From Bacillus sp. AZ43 (lineage in GTDB: Bacteria; Actinomycetota; Actinomycetes; Mycobacteriales; Geodermatophilaceae): a stretch of 64,000 bases of DNA. The translations under genes and the position numbers were made by a program. A model generated the notes under the pieces. That model was not told the DNA's origin. It saw nothing but the letters and a program-made list of their open reading frames with translations, and did not search any database. The stretch is taken from the NCBI GenBank assembly GCA_004570425.1, contig SPQJ01000023.1, positions 1-64,000 on the forward strand. Direction: 5' to 3'. How positions within the stretch are numbered: position 1 is the stretch's first letter; every line of letters begins with the position of its first letter. Of the stretch, positions 33,030 through 43,249 are shown one piece after another.

Positions 33030-34504
33030 CCGTGCGCACCCGCTTCTGCCCGTCGCCCACCGGGATGGTGCACGTCGGGCTCATGCGGACGGCGCTGTTC
33101 AACTGGGCGCACGCCCGCCACCACGGCGGCCAGATGGTGTTCCGGATCGAGGACACCGACGCCTCGCGCGACTCCGAGGAGTCCTACCGGCACCTGCTCG
33201 ACTGCCTGCGCTGGCTCGGGCTCGACTGGGACGAGGGCCCCGAGGTCGGCGGGCCGAACGGCCCCTATCGGCAGTCGGAGCGGCACGAGATCTACCGCGA
33301 GGTGGCGGCGAAGCTGCTCGCGGCCGGCCACGCCTACGAGTCCTTCTCGACGAACGAGGAGGTCGACGCCCGCCGCCGGGCCGCCGGCCAGGACCCGAAG
33401 CTCGGGTACGACAACCACGACCGGTTCCTCACCGACGCCCAGAAGCAGGCCTTCCGCGACGAGGGCCGCCAGCCGGTGCTGCGGCTGCGCATGCCCGACG
33501 AGGACATCGCCTGGACCGACCTGGTGCGCGGCGAGGTCCGCTTCGCGGCCGGGGCCGTGCCCGACTACGTGCTCGTGCGCGGCAACGGCGTGCCGCTGTA
33601 CCCGTTCGTCAACCCCGTGGACGACGCGCTGATGGGCATCACCGACGTCCTCCGCGGCGAGGACCTGCTCCCCAGCACCCCCCGGCAGCTCGCCCTCTAC
33701 GCGGCGCTGGAGGACATCGGGGTCGCCTCGGGCACGCCCCGCTTCGGCCACCTGCCCCTCGTCACCGGCGAGGGCACGAAGAAGCTCTCCAAGCGCGACC
33801 CCCAGTCGAACTTCGACGTCTACATCGAGCGCGGCTTCCTGCCCGAGGGCTTCGCCAACTACCTGGCGCTGCTGGGCTGGTCGATCGCCGAGGACCGCGA
33901 CATCTTCTCGATGGCCGAGCTGGTCGAGGCGTTCGACGTCACCCGGGTGAGCGCCAACCCGGCCCGGTTCGACCTGAAGAAGGCCGAGGCGATCAACGCC
34001 ACCCACCTGCGCGCGCTGCCGATCGAGGAGTTCACCGCGCGGGTGACGCCGTACCTCGCCGGCGCCGGGCTCGTCTCCGAGCCCCCGACGGCGGAGCAGC
34101 AGCGGGTGCTGGAGGCCATCGCCCCCATGGCCCAGGAACGCATGATCGTGCTGTCGGAGGCCGTGGGGCTCCTGCGCTTCCTCTTCGTCGAGGACGTCGA
34201 GATCGACGAGGCCGCGGCGGCCAAGAACCTGCGCGCGGAGGACGCCGAGGTCCTCGACGCCGCCTCGGCGGCCCTGCGCGAGCTCGCCGACTGGTCGACC
34301 CCGGCCATCGAGCAGGCGCTCAAGGACGCGCTGGTCGAGGGCCTGGGCCGCAAGCCGCGCCAGGCGTTCGGCCCGGTCCGCGTGGCCGTCAGCGGCCGCA
34401 CGGTGTCCCCGCCGCTGTACGAGTCGATCGAGCTGCTGGGGCGGGAGCGCACCCTCTCCCGGCTGGCCGCCGCGCGCGCCGTGACCGGTACCGCCGCGGG
34501 ATGA
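33026..34504 (+). CDS. gltX: Glutamyl-tRNA synthetase GltX
   Basis: Charges tRNA-Glu, and in organisms with GatCAB usually also misacylates tRNA-Gln. The 492-residue product has class I motifs: [13 protein letters not shown] (HIGH equivalent HVGL), [15 protein letters not shown], and the KMSKS equivalent KLSKRD. ATG 33026 overlaps the FAH stop (ATGA) and its own stop overlaps the CPBP gene. tRNA-Gln and two tRNA-Glu genes lie 1.3 kb downstream, and gatCAB is at the left of the window. Confidence 0.98.
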   Translation: MTVRTRFCPSPTGMVHVGLMRTALFNWAHARHHGGQMVFRIEDTDASRDSEESYRHLLDCLRWLGLDWDEGPEVGGPNGPYRQSERHEIYREVAAKLLAAGHAYESFSTNEEVDARRRAAGQDPKLGYDNHDRFLTDAQKQAFRDEGRQPVLRLRMPDEDIAWTDLVRGEVRFAAGAVPDYVLVRGNGVPLYPFVNPVDDALMGITDVLRGEDLLPSTPRQLALYAALEDIGVASGTPRFGHLPLVTGEGTKKLSKRDPQSNFDVYIERGFLPEGFANYLALLGWSIAEDRDIFSMAELVEAFDVTRVSANPARFDLKKAEAINATHLRALPIEEFTARVTPYLAGAGLVSEPPTAEQQRVLEAIAPMAQERMIVLSEAVGLLRFLFVEDVEIDEAAAAKNLRAEDAEVLDAASAALRELADWSTPAIEQALKDALVEGLGRKPRQAFGPVRVAVSGRTVSPPLYESIELLGRERTLSRLAAARAVTGTAAG

Positions 34505-35685
34505 CCTCTCCCGGGGGCGAGCCGACGACGGAGGCGTACCAGGGGCCGCCCCCGACGCGCCGCCCCGAGCCCTGGCAGCAGGTGCCCTGGGCGCCACCGC
34601 CGGCGTGGGGCCCGCCGCCCTGGGGCGCGCCTCCCGGGGGGCCGCCGGTTCCGTGGGGCCCGCCGCCCCCATGGGGCTGGGCGCCGCCGCCTCCGCCCCC
34701 GGTCCGGTGGGCGCCGCCGAAGGGCACGCCGCCGCACGACGAGCCACGGTCCTTCCTGACCGTGATGCGGATGCGGGACTGGGCGTGGTGGCGGCCGTTG
34801 CTCGGGCTGTTCCTGGTCGCCGTGGTCTACGGCGTCCTCCTCCTGGCGACCGGCTTCCTCGGCATCCTCGGCCTGCTCGCCTCCGGGACCGACCCGGGCG
34901 CTCTCCCGGACCTCCTCGTGGAGGACATGACCGACCCCTGGGTCCTGCTCTTCCTCAACGTGTCGCTGATCGTGGCCATCCCGTGCGTCTGGCTGGCCTG
35001 GGCGGCGGCGCACGGCACGCGCCCGGGCTGGTCGTCGTCGGTGCTGGGGCGCCTCCGGCGCCGGCTGCTCGCGCCCTACGCCCTGCTCGCCCTCGGCACG
35101 GTCGGCGTGGGGATCGCGCTCGCCGTGCTGCTCCAGCTGACCGTGGGCGGCGAGGAGATCACCGGGCCCGTGCCGGACTTCGGCTGGCTGCTGGTGGTGG
35201 TCCTGCTCACCACCCCGCTCCAGTCGGCCGCCGAGGAGTACCTCTTCCGCGGCTACCTGAGCCAGGCGGTCGCCGGCTGGATCCGGGCGCCGGGGGGCGG
35301 TGCCGTGGTCGCTGCGGTGCTCAGCGCCCTGCTGTTCGCGGCGGCCCACGGCGCGCAGGACCCGCTCACGTTCCTCGACCGGTTCGCCTTCGGGCTGACC
35401 GCCTCCGCCGTCGTCTGGCTCACCGGTGGGCTCGAGGCGGCGATCGCGGTGCACGCGGTGAACAACGTCGTGGTGTTCGTGCTCGCCGGCGGGCTGGGCG
35501 GGGGAGTGGCGACCGAGGAGGTCCCGGCCGGGACGGGCGTGGCGTTCGGCCTGGTCAGCCTGCTGTCGATGGCCGCCTTCGTCGCCGTCGTCGCCCGTAC
35601 CCGGGGTCGCCTGCGTCCGGAGACGCGGACCGCGGCGGTCGACCTCCGGCTGCCGGCCCCGCCGGTGCCCGTTCCCGCCCGCTGA
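34501..35685 (+). CDS. CPBP-family intramembrane metalloprotease with Pro/Trp-rich N-terminus
   Basis: A 394-residue membrane protein. Residues about 10-80 are a low-complexity Pro/Trp/Gly tract (repeats such as PPPWGAPPG and WGPPPPWGW), then about eight membrane helices. The CPBP (Rce1-like) catalytic motifs are present: EEYLFRG with E245-E246, FAAAHGAQ (H283) and HAVNN (H318, N322). Such proteases cleave or process membrane-associated peptides and prenylated tails; the substrate here is unknown. ATG 34501 overlaps the gltX stop by 4 bases. The gene ends about 80 bases before the tRNA-Gln. Confidence 0.9.
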   Translation: MTSPGGEPTTEAYQGPPPTRRPEPWQQVPWAPPPAWGPPPWGAPPGGPPVPWGPPPPWGWAPPPPPPVRWAPPKGTPPHDEPRSFLTVMRMRDWAWWRPLLGLFLVAVVYGVLLLATGFLGILGLLASGTDPGALPDLLVEDMTDPWVLLFLNVSLIVAIPCVWLAWAAAHGTRPGWSSSVLGRLRRRLLAPYALLALGTVGVGIALAVLLQLTVGGEEITGPVPDFGWLLVVVLLTTPLQSAAEEYLFRGYLSQAVAGWIRAPGGGAVVAAVLSALLFAAAHGAQDPLTFLDRFAFGLTASAVVWLTGGLEAAIAVHAVNNVVVFVLAGGLGGGVATEEVPAGTGVAFGLVSLLSMAAFVAVVARTRGRLRPETRTAAVDLRLPAPPVPVPAR

Positions 35686-35729
35686 CCCGCCGGTGCGGGG
35701 GTGGTGCCACCCCGGCCGGATGCGTCGGG

Positions 35730-35735
35730 TATCGT
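35730..35735 (+). promoter_or_regulatory. -10 box (TATCGT) of the tRNA-Gln/tRNA-Glu cluster
   Basis: TATCGT lies 28 bases before the mature tRNA-Gln 5' end, giving a short leader consistent with RNase P processing. Confidence 0.45.
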
Positions 35736-35763
35736 CTTCTCCGGCGCCGCGAGGTGCCACCCA

Positions 35764-35835
35764 TGGGGTATGGGGTAATTGGCAGCCCGACGGTTTCTGG
35801 TTCCGTTAGTCTAGGTTCGAGTCCTGGTACCCCAG
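35764..35835 (+). tRNA. tRNA-Gln (anticodon CTG)
   Basis: Acceptor TGGGGTA (35764-35770) pairs perfectly with TACCCCA (35828-35834), discriminator G at 35835; the D-arm, anticodon loop TTCTGGT (CTG) and T-arm CTAGG-TTCGAGT-CCTGG are canonical. The 31-39 pair at the base of the anticodon stem looks like a T-T mismatch. CCA is not encoded. It is the substrate expected for misacylation by GltX and transamidation by GatCAB. Confidence 0.93.
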
Positions 35836-35848
35836 CGCAGTACCGCAC

Positions 35849-35921
35849 GGCCCCGTCGTCTAGCGGCCCAGGACGCCGCCCTCTCACGGCGGTAGCGAGG
35901 GTTCGAATCCCTTCGGGGCTA
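35849..35921 (+). tRNA. tRNA-Glu (anticodon CTC), copy 1
   Basis: Acceptor GGCCCCG (35849-35855) pairs with CGGGGCT (35914-35920) with a G1-T72 wobble like Streptomyces tRNA-Glu; discriminator A at 35921. Anticodon arm CCGCC-CTCTCAC-GGCGG gives CTC; T-arm is canonical. CCA is not encoded. Confidence 0.94.
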
Positions 35922-35930
35922 CGCCGCGCC

Positions 35931-35960
35931 AGAGCCCCCGACCTCACGGTCGGGGGCTCT
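35931..35960 (+). terminator. Terminator after tRNA-Glu copy 1
   Basis: AGAGCCCCCGACC (35931-35943) pairs perfectly over 13 bp with 35948-35960 around loop TCAC, without a T tract. It probably ends tRNA-Gln/Glu transcription or allows partial read-through to copy 2. Confidence 0.7.
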
Positions 35961-36019
35961 CGCCGTTCCGGGGGGGCCTGCGCACCCGCGCACGGCGCCA
36001 TGGCAGAATGGCTCCGCAC

Positions 36020-36092
36020 GGCCCCGTCGTCTAGCGGCCTAGGACGCCGCCCTCTCACGGCGGTAGCGAGGGTTCGAATCCCTTCGGGGCTA
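36020..36092 (+). tRNA. tRNA-Glu (anticodon CTC), copy 2
   Basis: Same sequence as copy 1 except GGCCT instead of GGCCC in the D-loop region. CAGAAT at 36004-36009 could be its own -10 box. Same acceptor wobble and discriminator A (36092). Confidence 0.94.
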
Positions 36093-36101
36093 CACCGTGC
36101 G

Positions 36102-36131
36102 AGAGCCCCCGACCTCACCGTCGGGGGCTCT
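36102..36131 (+). terminator. Terminator after tRNA-Glu copy 2
   Basis: AGAGCCCCCGAC (36102-36113) pairs with 36120-36131; a G-to-C change relative to copy 1 shortens the stem to 12 bp and widens the loop. Precedes the galT promoter. Confidence 0.65.
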
Positions 36132-36173
36132 CGCCGTTCCGGGACCGGATGGCCCCGGGAAAGGGCGGAGCGA

Positions 36174-36179
36174 TAGCGT
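36174..36179 (+). promoter_or_regulatory. -10 box (TAGCGT), leaderless galT
   Basis: TAGCGT ends 7 bases before ATG 36187 with no ribosome-binding site between. Confidence 0.5.
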
Positions 36180-36186
36180 CGGGCCC

Positions 36187-37272
36187 ATGATCCGGACGAG
36201 TCGTCGCCTGGCCGACGGCCGGGAGATCCTCTACTTCGACCACGAGCCGACCGCCCGGGACGCCGTCGACACCCGGGACCTGCCGGCGGTCTCGAACCGG
36301 TCGCAGCTGCGCTACGACGCGCTCCTGGGCGAGTGGGTCGCGATCGCCTCGCACCGGCAGACGCGCACCTTCCTGCCACCGGCGGACGAGTGCCCGCTCG
36401 ACCCCTCCCGCCCCGGACGCCCGACGGAGATCCCGGAGAGCGCCTACCAGGTCGTCGTCTTCGAGAACCGCTTCCCCTCCCTGGCCACCGGGGTGGAGCG
36501 CGACGTCCCGCCCACCGCCCCGGGCGCCCCGCTGGCCGAGCTGCGGCCGGGCTACGGGCGCGCCGAGGTCGTGTGCTTCACCGACGACCACGACCGGGTC
36601 TTCGCCGACCTCGGTCCCGACCGCGCGCGCCTGGTGGTCGACGTCTGGGCCGACCGCACGGAGACGCTGAGCGCGCTCGAGGGCATCGAGTACGTCTTCC
36701 CGTTCGAGAACCACGGCGAGGAGATCGGGGTGACGCTGTCGCACCCGCACGGGCAGATCTACGCCTACCCGTACCTCCCGCCGCGGATCGAGAGGATCCG
36801 GGCCTCCGTCCGGCGCCACCGCGAGGCCACCGGCGGTGACCTGTTCGCCGAGGTCGAGGCCGCCGAGCGGTCCGGTCCTCGGGTGGTCACCGCCAACGAG
36901 CACTGGACGGCGTTCGTCCCGGCCGCCACCCGGTGGCCGTACGAGGTGCAGCTCTTCCCGACCCGGAGGGTCCCCGACATCCCGGCGCTCACCGACGAGG
37001 AGCGCGACGCCTTCGTCGACGTCTACCTCGACGTGCTGGGCCGCTTCGCCCACCGCATGGACACCCCGATGCCCTACATCGCGTCCTGGAACCAGGCCCC
37101 GGTGCGGGCCGGGCGCGAGGACTGGTGGCTGCACCTGCAGGTGTTCTCCTTCCGGCGGGCGCCGGGAAAGCTGAAGTACCTGGCCGGTTCGGAGTCGGGC
37201 ATGGGCGCGTTCATCACCGACACCGACCCGGAGGACGTCGCCGAGCAGCTGCGGGCCGTGGTGCTCCCGTGA
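36187..37272 (+). CDS. galT: Galactose-1-phosphate uridylyltransferase GalT
   Basis: Leloir pathway enzyme: transfers UMP from UDP-glucose to galactose-1-phosphate. The 361-residue product has the active-site LSHPHGQIYAY (catalytic His in HPH), VVVFENRFPS near residue 97 and the C-terminal LHLQVFSFRRAPGKLKYLAGSE. ATG 36187 follows the TAGCGT box. It overlaps galK by 4 bases (GTGA). Neither galE nor galM is in the window. Confidence 0.96.
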   Translation: MIRTSRRLADGREILYFDHEPTARDAVDTRDLPAVSNRSQLRYDALLGEWVAIASHRQTRTFLPPADECPLDPSRPGRPTEIPESAYQVVVFENRFPSLATGVERDVPPTAPGAPLAELRPGYGRAEVVCFTDDHDRVFADLGPDRARLVVDVWADRTETLSALEGIEYVFPFENHGEEIGVTLSHPHGQIYAYPYLPPRIERIRASVRRHREATGGDLFAEVEAAERSGPRVVTANEHWTAFVPAATRWPYEVQLFPTRRVPDIPALTDEERDAFVDVYLDVLGRFAHRMDTPMPYIASWNQAPVRAGREDWWLHLQVFSFRRAPGKLKYLAGSESGMGAFITDTDPEDVAEQLRAVVLP

Positions 37273-38420
37273 ACGACCAGGACGCCGTCCGGCGCGCCCG
37301 GGAGGCCTTCGCCGGGACCTTCGGCGGGGAGCCGGAGGGGATCTGGGCCGCCCCGGGCCGGGTGAACGTCATCGGTGAGCACACCGACTACAACGACGGC
37401 TACGTGCTGCCGGTGGCCCTGCCGCACACCACCCGCGCCGCCGTGGCGCGGCGGACCGACGGGCGGGTGGCGCTGGCCTCGCTGCAGGGCGACGGCGAGG
37501 TCGTCGAGCTCGCGGTGGACGACCTGGCCCCCGGGCGGCCGGACGGCTGGGCGGGCTACCCCGCGGGCGTCGTCGACGGGCTGCGCGACCGGCTGGCCGG
37601 GGGCGTGAGCGTCCTGGTGGACAGCGAGGTGCCGGTGGGTGCCGGGCTGTCGTCGTCGGCGGCGCTGACCTGCTCGGTGGCCCTGGCGCTGAGCGACCTG
37701 GTCGCCCCCGAGCTGACCCGCTCCGACCTCGTCGAGCTGGCCCGCCGGTCGGAGAACGAGTTCGTGGGCGCGCCCACCGGGATCCTCGACCAGTCGGCGT
37801 CGCTGCTCTGCACCGCCGGCCACGCGCTCTTCCTCGACACCCGCGACCGCCGCACCGAGCAGGTGCCGCTGGACCTCGCGGCGGCCGGGCTGGAGCTGCT
37901 CGTCGTCGACACCGGCACCGCGCACACGCACGCCGACGGCGGCTACGGCGACCGGCGGCGCGAGTGCGAGGCCGCCGCCGCGGCGCTCGGGGTGCCGGCC
38001 CTGCGGGACGTGCCCGACGTCGCCGCGCTCGCCGCCCTCGACGACGACGTGCTGCTGCGGCGGGCGCGGCACATCGTGACGGAGAACGCGCGGGTGCTCG
38101 AGGTGCTCGGCATCGTGCGGGGCGGCGGCGACGCGCGGGACGTCGGGCCGGTGCTCACCGCCGGTCACGAGTCGCTGCGGGACGACTTCCAGATCTCCAC
38201 CGACCTCCTCGACGCCGTCGTGGAGTCCGCCCTGGCCGCCGGCGCCCACGGGGCCCGGATGGTCGGCGGCGGGTTCGGCGGGAGCGCCATCGCGCTGGTC
38301 GACACCGACCGGGTGGACGCGGTCGCCGCGGCGGTCACCGAGCGGTTCGGGCGGGAGGGTGCGGCCCCGCCCCGCACCTTCGTCGCCGTCCCGTCGGCGG
38401 GCGCCCGCCGCCTGGCCTGA
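37269..38420 (+). CDS. galK: Galactokinase GalK
   Basis: ATP-dependent phosphorylation of galactose to galactose-1-phosphate. The 383-residue GHMP kinase has the galactokinase signature GRVNVIGEHTDYNDGYVLP (about 29-47), the Gly-rich PVGAGLSSSAAL ATP loop and the C-terminal GGGFGGSAIAL. GTG 37269 overlaps the galT stop. The sodium symporter begins 67 bases downstream and is probably co-transcribed. Confidence 0.97.
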   Translation: MNDQDAVRRAREAFAGTFGGEPEGIWAAPGRVNVIGEHTDYNDGYVLPVALPHTTRAAVARRTDGRVALASLQGDGEVVELAVDDLAPGRPDGWAGYPAGVVDGLRDRLAGGVSVLVDSEVPVGAGLSSSAALTCSVALALSDLVAPELTRSDLVELARRSENEFVGAPTGILDQSASLLCTAGHALFLDTRDRRTEQVPLDLAAAGLELLVVDTGTAHTHADGGYGDRRRECEAAAAALGVPALRDVPDVAALAALDDDVLLRRARHIVTENARVLEVLGIVRGGGDARDVGPVLTAGHESLRDDFQISTDLLDAVVESALAAGAHGARMVGGGFGGSAIALVDTDRVDAVAAAVTERFGREGAAPPRTFVAVPSAGARRLA

Positions 38421-38487
38421 GCCACGATCGGGCGAAGCCCGCCCGGTCGCGAATGACCTGGTCACCGAGCGGGCAGGACGCTCCTCC

Positions 38488-40170
38488 GTGGACACCTTGA
38501 GGCTCGACGCGAACGCCGTCGACTACGCGCTCGTCGCCGCCTACTTCGCCGTCGTCCTGGGGATCGGCTTCGCCGCCCGCCGGCGGGTCTCCGACAGCCT
38601 CGACTTCTTCCTCTCGGGACGGTCGCTGCCCGCCTGGGTGACCGGCCTGGCCTTCATCTCCGCGAATCTGGGCGCGGTCGAGATCGTCGGCATGTCGGCC
38701 AACGGGGCCCAGTTCGGCATGGCGACCATGCACTACTTCTGGATCGGCGCCGTGCCCGCGATGCTGTTCCTGGGCGTGGTGATGATGCCCTTCTACTACG
38801 GGTCGAAGGTCCGCAGCGTCCCCGAGTTCATGCGCCGGCGGTTCGGCACCGGGGCGCACCTGGTCAACGCGATCAGCTTCGCCGTCGCCCAGGTGCTCAT
38901 CGCCGGCATCAACCTCTACCTGCTCGCCCACATCGTGGAGCTGCTGCTCGGCTGGCCGCTGTGGGTCTCGCTGATCGTCGCCGCGGTCATCGTGCTCAGT
39001 TACATCACCCTGGGCGGGCTGTCGGCGGCCATCTACAACGAGGTGCTGCAGTTCTTCGTGATCGTCGCGGCGCTGGTCCCGCTGACGCTGATCGGGCTGC
39101 ACCGGGTGGGCGGCGTCGGCGGCCTGATCGACAAGGTGAACGAGGCCGGCGACGAGGGCGATCTCAGCTCGTGGCCGGCGACCAACCTGACCGGCTTCGA
39201 GAGCCCGTTCTGGTCCGTCGTGGGCATCGTGCTGGGCCTCGGCTTCGTCCTGTCCTTCGGCTACTGGACGACGAACTTCGTCGAGGTGCAGCGGGCGATG
39301 GCCACCCACTCGATCTCCGCCGCGCGGGCCACGCCGATCATCGGCTCGTTCCCGAAGATGTTCGTCCCGTTCGTCGTGGTCGTCCCCGGCATCATCGCCA
39401 CGGTCCTCGTGCCGGAGGTCGTGGAGGCCAAGGCGTCCGGCGACCCGGACTTCGACTACAACAACTCGATCCTGTACCTGATCAGCGACGTGCTGCCCAA
39501 CGGCCTGCTCGGCGTCGCGCTCGCGGGCCTGCTGGCCGCGTTCATGGCCGGCATGGCGGCCAACGTCTCGGCGTTCAACACCGTCTTCAGCTACGACCTG
39601 TGGCAGACCTACGTGAAGAAGGACCGGCCCGACGCCTACTACCTGGCCGTCGGCCGGTGGGCCACGGTCGGCGCGACCGTGGTCGCCATCGGCACGGCGC
39701 TGATCGCGTCGGGCTACACGAACCTGATGGACTACCTGCAGACCCTCTTCGGGTTCTTCAACGCGCCGCTGTTCGCCACGTTCATCCTGGGCATGTTCTG
39801 GAAGCGGATGACACCGGCGGCCGGCTGGACCGGCCTGGTCTCGGGCACCCTCGCCGCCGTCGTCGTGGCCCTGCTCAGCGAGGACTCCCTCGGGGCCGCG
39901 TCGCTGGGTCTCATCCCGCTCAGCGGCCAGGGCGCGAGCTTCGTGGCCGCCGGCGCCGCGTTCGTCGTCGACCTCGTGGTGAGCGTGGTGGTCACGCAGG
40001 TGACGCAGCCCAAGCCGGTCGCCGAGCTGGCCGGGCTGGTCTACTCCGAGACGCCGCGGGAGGTGCGGACCGACCCGGAGGCGCACCGGCTGCCCTGGTA
40101 CCGGTCGCCCGTCCCGCTCGCCGGGATCGCGCTGGCCCTCGTCGTCGTCCTCAACCTCGTCTTCCGCTGA
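38488..40170 (+). CDS. Sodium:solute symporter (SSS family), probable galactose transporter
   Basis: A 560-residue protein with about 13-14 membrane helices of the SSS (SGLT/PutP) family; LDFFLSGRSLPAWVTGLAFISANLGA near the N-terminus and GFVLSFGYWTTNFVEVQRAM mid-protein are typical of the sugar branch. Position after galT-galK suggests galactose or galactoside uptake with sodium; specificity is inferred. GTG 38488 is weakly supported (AGGA 9 bases upstream); no other start lies within the hydrophobic N-terminus. A 15-codon frame overlaps this region and is not annotated. Confidence 0.92.
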   Translation: MDTLRLDANAVDYALVAAYFAVVLGIGFAARRRVSDSLDFFLSGRSLPAWVTGLAFISANLGAVEIVGMSANGAQFGMATMHYFWIGAVPAMLFLGVVMMPFYYGSKVRSVPEFMRRRFGTGAHLVNAISFAVAQVLIAGINLYLLAHIVELLLGWPLWVSLIVAAVIVLSYITLGGLSAAIYNEVLQFFVIVAALVPLTLIGLHRVGGVGGLIDKVNEAGDEGDLSSWPATNLTGFESPFWSVVGIVLGLGFVLSFGYWTTNFVEVQRAMATHSISAARATPIIGSFPKMFVPFVVVVPGIIATVLVPEVVEAKASGDPDFDYNNSILYLISDVLPNGLLGVALAGLLAAFMAGMAANVSAFNTVFSYDLWQTYVKKDRPDAYYLAVGRWATVGATVVAIGTALIASGYTNLMDYLQTLFGFFNAPLFATFILGMFWKRMTPAAGWTGLVSGTLAAVVVALLSEDSLGAASLGLIPLSGQGASFVAAGAAFVVDLVVSVVVTQVTQPKPVAELAGLVYSETPREVRTDPEAHRLPWYRSPVPLAGIALALVVVLNLVFR

Positions 40171-40184
40171 ACCAGGAGCACCTG

Positions 40185-40445
40185 ATGAGCACCGAGCAGC
40201 ATTCGGCGGGCGCCTTCGACGTCCGCAACGTCATCGCGGGCCTGATCGGCTTCTACGGGGTCGTGCTGGTGATCGTGGGCCTGGTGGACGGTGACGAGGC
40301 GCTGGAGAAGACCGACGGGTTCGACGCCAACCTGTGGGTCGGCGTCGGCATGATCGTGTTCGCGCTGGCGTTCGCGCTCTGGTCGCGGGTGCGGCCGATC
40401 GTGGTGTCCTCGCCCGAGACCGGGGACGACGAGGCGGGGGACTAG
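40185..40445 (+). CDS. Small membrane protein accompanying the symporter
   Basis: An 86-residue protein with two hydrophobic segments (about 15-37 and 51-68) and charged ends. ATG 40185 follows the symporter stop by 14 bases with AGGAG. Small two-helix proteins of this type often accompany SSS transporters in actinobacteria; the function is unknown. Its TAG overlaps the stop of the convergent IclR gene. Confidence 0.85.
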   Translation: MSTEQHSAGAFDVRNVIAGLIGFYGVVLVIVGLVDGDEALEKTDGFDANLWVGVGMIVFALAFALWSRVRPIVVSSPETGDDEAGD

Positions 40446-41143
40446 CGGGCCGCGCGGGAGATCGCGGCCGCGGCGTCGAGCACCGCGCCGACGACCTCGG
40501 GGCTGGGCCGGCGGCCCAGCCGCTCCACGGGCCCGGAGATCGAGACCGCCCCGAGGACGGCGCCCGATCCGTCGCGCACCGGAGCCGACAGGGACGCCAC
40601 GCCCGGCTCGCGCTCGGCGACGCTGTGCGCCCAGCCGCGCCGGCGGACGTCGAGCAGCGTGCGGGCGGTGAAGCTCGCGTTGGGCAGCAGCCGGTTGACC
40701 TCGTCGGCCGGGGTGAACGCCAGCAGTGCGTGGGCCGCGGAGCCGGCGGTCATCGGCAGGCGGGCGCCGACCGGCACGGTGTCGCGCAGGCCGCTGGCGC
40801 GCTCGGCGGCCGCGATGCAGACGCGCGTGGCGCCGTCGCGCACGTAGAACTGCGCGCTCTCGCCGCTGGCGTCGCGCAGCGCGACCAGGTGCCGGCCGGC
40901 CAGGTCGGCGAGGTCGGCGCCGCCCCGGCCCAGCTCGGCCAGCGCGGGCCCTGGCGCCCACGCGCCCTCGGGGGTGCGCCGGACGAGCCGGTGGCCCTCC
41001 AGCGCGACGGCCAGCCGGTGGGCCGTCGCCCGGGGCAGGCCGGTGCGGTTCACCAGCTCGGCGAGCGTGGCCGGCTCGTCGGCGACGGCGCGGAGGATGG
41101 TGACCGCTTTGTCCAAGACGGCGACGGGGTTAGGCTGTCCCAC
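40442..41143 (-). CDS. IclR-family regulator (NdgR/LtbR-like) divergent from leuCD
   Basis: A 233-residue IclR regulator: N-terminal winged helix ([21 protein letters not shown], about 19-40) and C-terminal effector domain ([39 protein letters not shown]). Its position facing leuC-leuD is that of NdgR/AreB/LtbR, known regulators of leuCD in Streptomyces and Corynebacterium, so control of leucine genes is likely. GTG 41143 is chosen from the homology start; the upstream frame runs into leuC on the other strand. The divergent gap of 63 bases holds a candidate operator. Confidence 0.92.
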   Translation of the reverse strand: MGQPNPVAVLDKAVTILRAVADEPATLAELVNRTGLPRATAHRLAVALEGHRLVRRTPEGAWAPGPALAELGRGGADLADLAGRHLVALRDASGESAQFYVRDGATRVCIAAAERASGLRDTVPVGARLPMTAGSAAHALLAFTPADEVNRLLPNASFTARTLLDVRRRGWAHSVAEREPGVASLSAPVRDGSGAVLGAVSISGPVERLGRRPSPEVVGAVLDAAAAISRAAR

Positions 41144-41146
41144 ACA

Positions 41147-41157
41147 GCAATACTTGC
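41147..41157. promoter_or_regulatory. Candidate IclR operator between regulator and leuC
   Basis: GCAATACTTGC is a short inverted repeat (GCAA-TAC-TTGC) immediately upstream of the IclR GTG, in the AT-richest part of the gap, where an NdgR/LtbR site would be expected. Confidence 0.4.
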
Positions 41158-41206
41158 ATCCCACATGGTGAGAACGCCAGTGAGATGCCCCGGGAGAGGA
41201 AGTGCC

Positions 41207-42619
<1,413 letters not shown>

Positions 42620-42637
42620 GCTCTGGAGTTCCTGGAC

Positions 42638-43249
42638 ATGGACGCCTTCACCACGCACACCGGCACCGCCGCGCCCCTGCGCCGCTCCGCGGTCGACACC
42701 GACCAGATCATCCCGGCCGAGTACCTCAAGCGGATCACCCGCACCGGGTTCGAGGACGGCCTGTTCATCGCCTGGCGCACCAACGAGCCCGACTTCGTGC
42801 TCAACCGGCCCGAGTACGCCGACGCCTCGATCCTGGTCGCCGGTCCGGACTTCGGCACCGGCTCGTCCCGCGAGCACGCCAACTGGGCGCTGCTCGACGG
42901 CGGGTTCCGGGTGGTCATCAGCTCGCGGTTCGCCGACATCTTCCGCAACAACTCGACGAAGTCCGGGCTGCTCACCGTCGTCCTCCCGCAGGACCGGGTG
43001 GAGGCGCTCTGGACGGCGATCGAGGCCGACCCGGCGACCCGGGTGACGGTCGACCTGCAGGCGAAGACGGTGTCCTACGGCGACGTCGTGGTGCCGTTCG
43101 AGATCGACGACTACGTCCGCTGGCGGCTGCTGGAGGGGCTCGACGACGTCGGCCTGACCGAGCGGCACCTGCCCGACATCGAGGCGTTCGAGGCCCGCCG
43201 CCCCTCCTGGCTGCCCTCGGCTCAGCCCTCGGGGTCGAACGCTCTGTAG
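42638..43249 (+). CDS. leuD: 3-isopropylmalate dehydratase small subunit LeuD
   Basis: Swivelling small subunit of isopropylmalate isomerase. The 203-residue product has [13 protein letters not shown] near the start and [34 protein letters not shown] (active-site region 68-100), then the usual C-terminal helix. ATG 42638 has GGAG upstream, 18 bases after leuC. Its last 28 bases overlap the convergent mutT1 gene on the opposite strand. hupB, which follows leuD in M. tuberculosis, is absent here. Confidence 0.97.
   Translation: MDAFTTHTGTAAPLRRSAVDTDQIIPAEYLKRITRTGFEDGLFIAWRTNEPDFVLNRPEYADASILVAGPDFGTGSSREHANWALLDGGFRVVISSRFADIFRNNSTKSGLLTVVLPQDRVEALWTAIEADPATRVTVDLQAKTVSYGDVVVPFEIDDYVRWRLLEGLDDVGLTERHLPDIEAFEARRPSWLPSAQPSGSNAL

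Larger units (their letters stand above)
35843..36143 (+). repeat. Tandem duplication: tRNA-Glu plus terminator, two 130-bp copies
   Basis: Copy 1 (35843-35972) and copy 2 (36014-36143) are offset by 171 bases and nearly identical, each with a tRNA-Glu, a short spacer and a hairpin terminator. Differences are few: one base in the tRNA D-loop and several in the spacer and terminator loop. Confidence 0.85.

Noticed and set aside
38453-38500. A 15-codon upstream frame overlapping the symporter start
   Set aside because: No ribosome-binding site and no sensor codons; likely chance.
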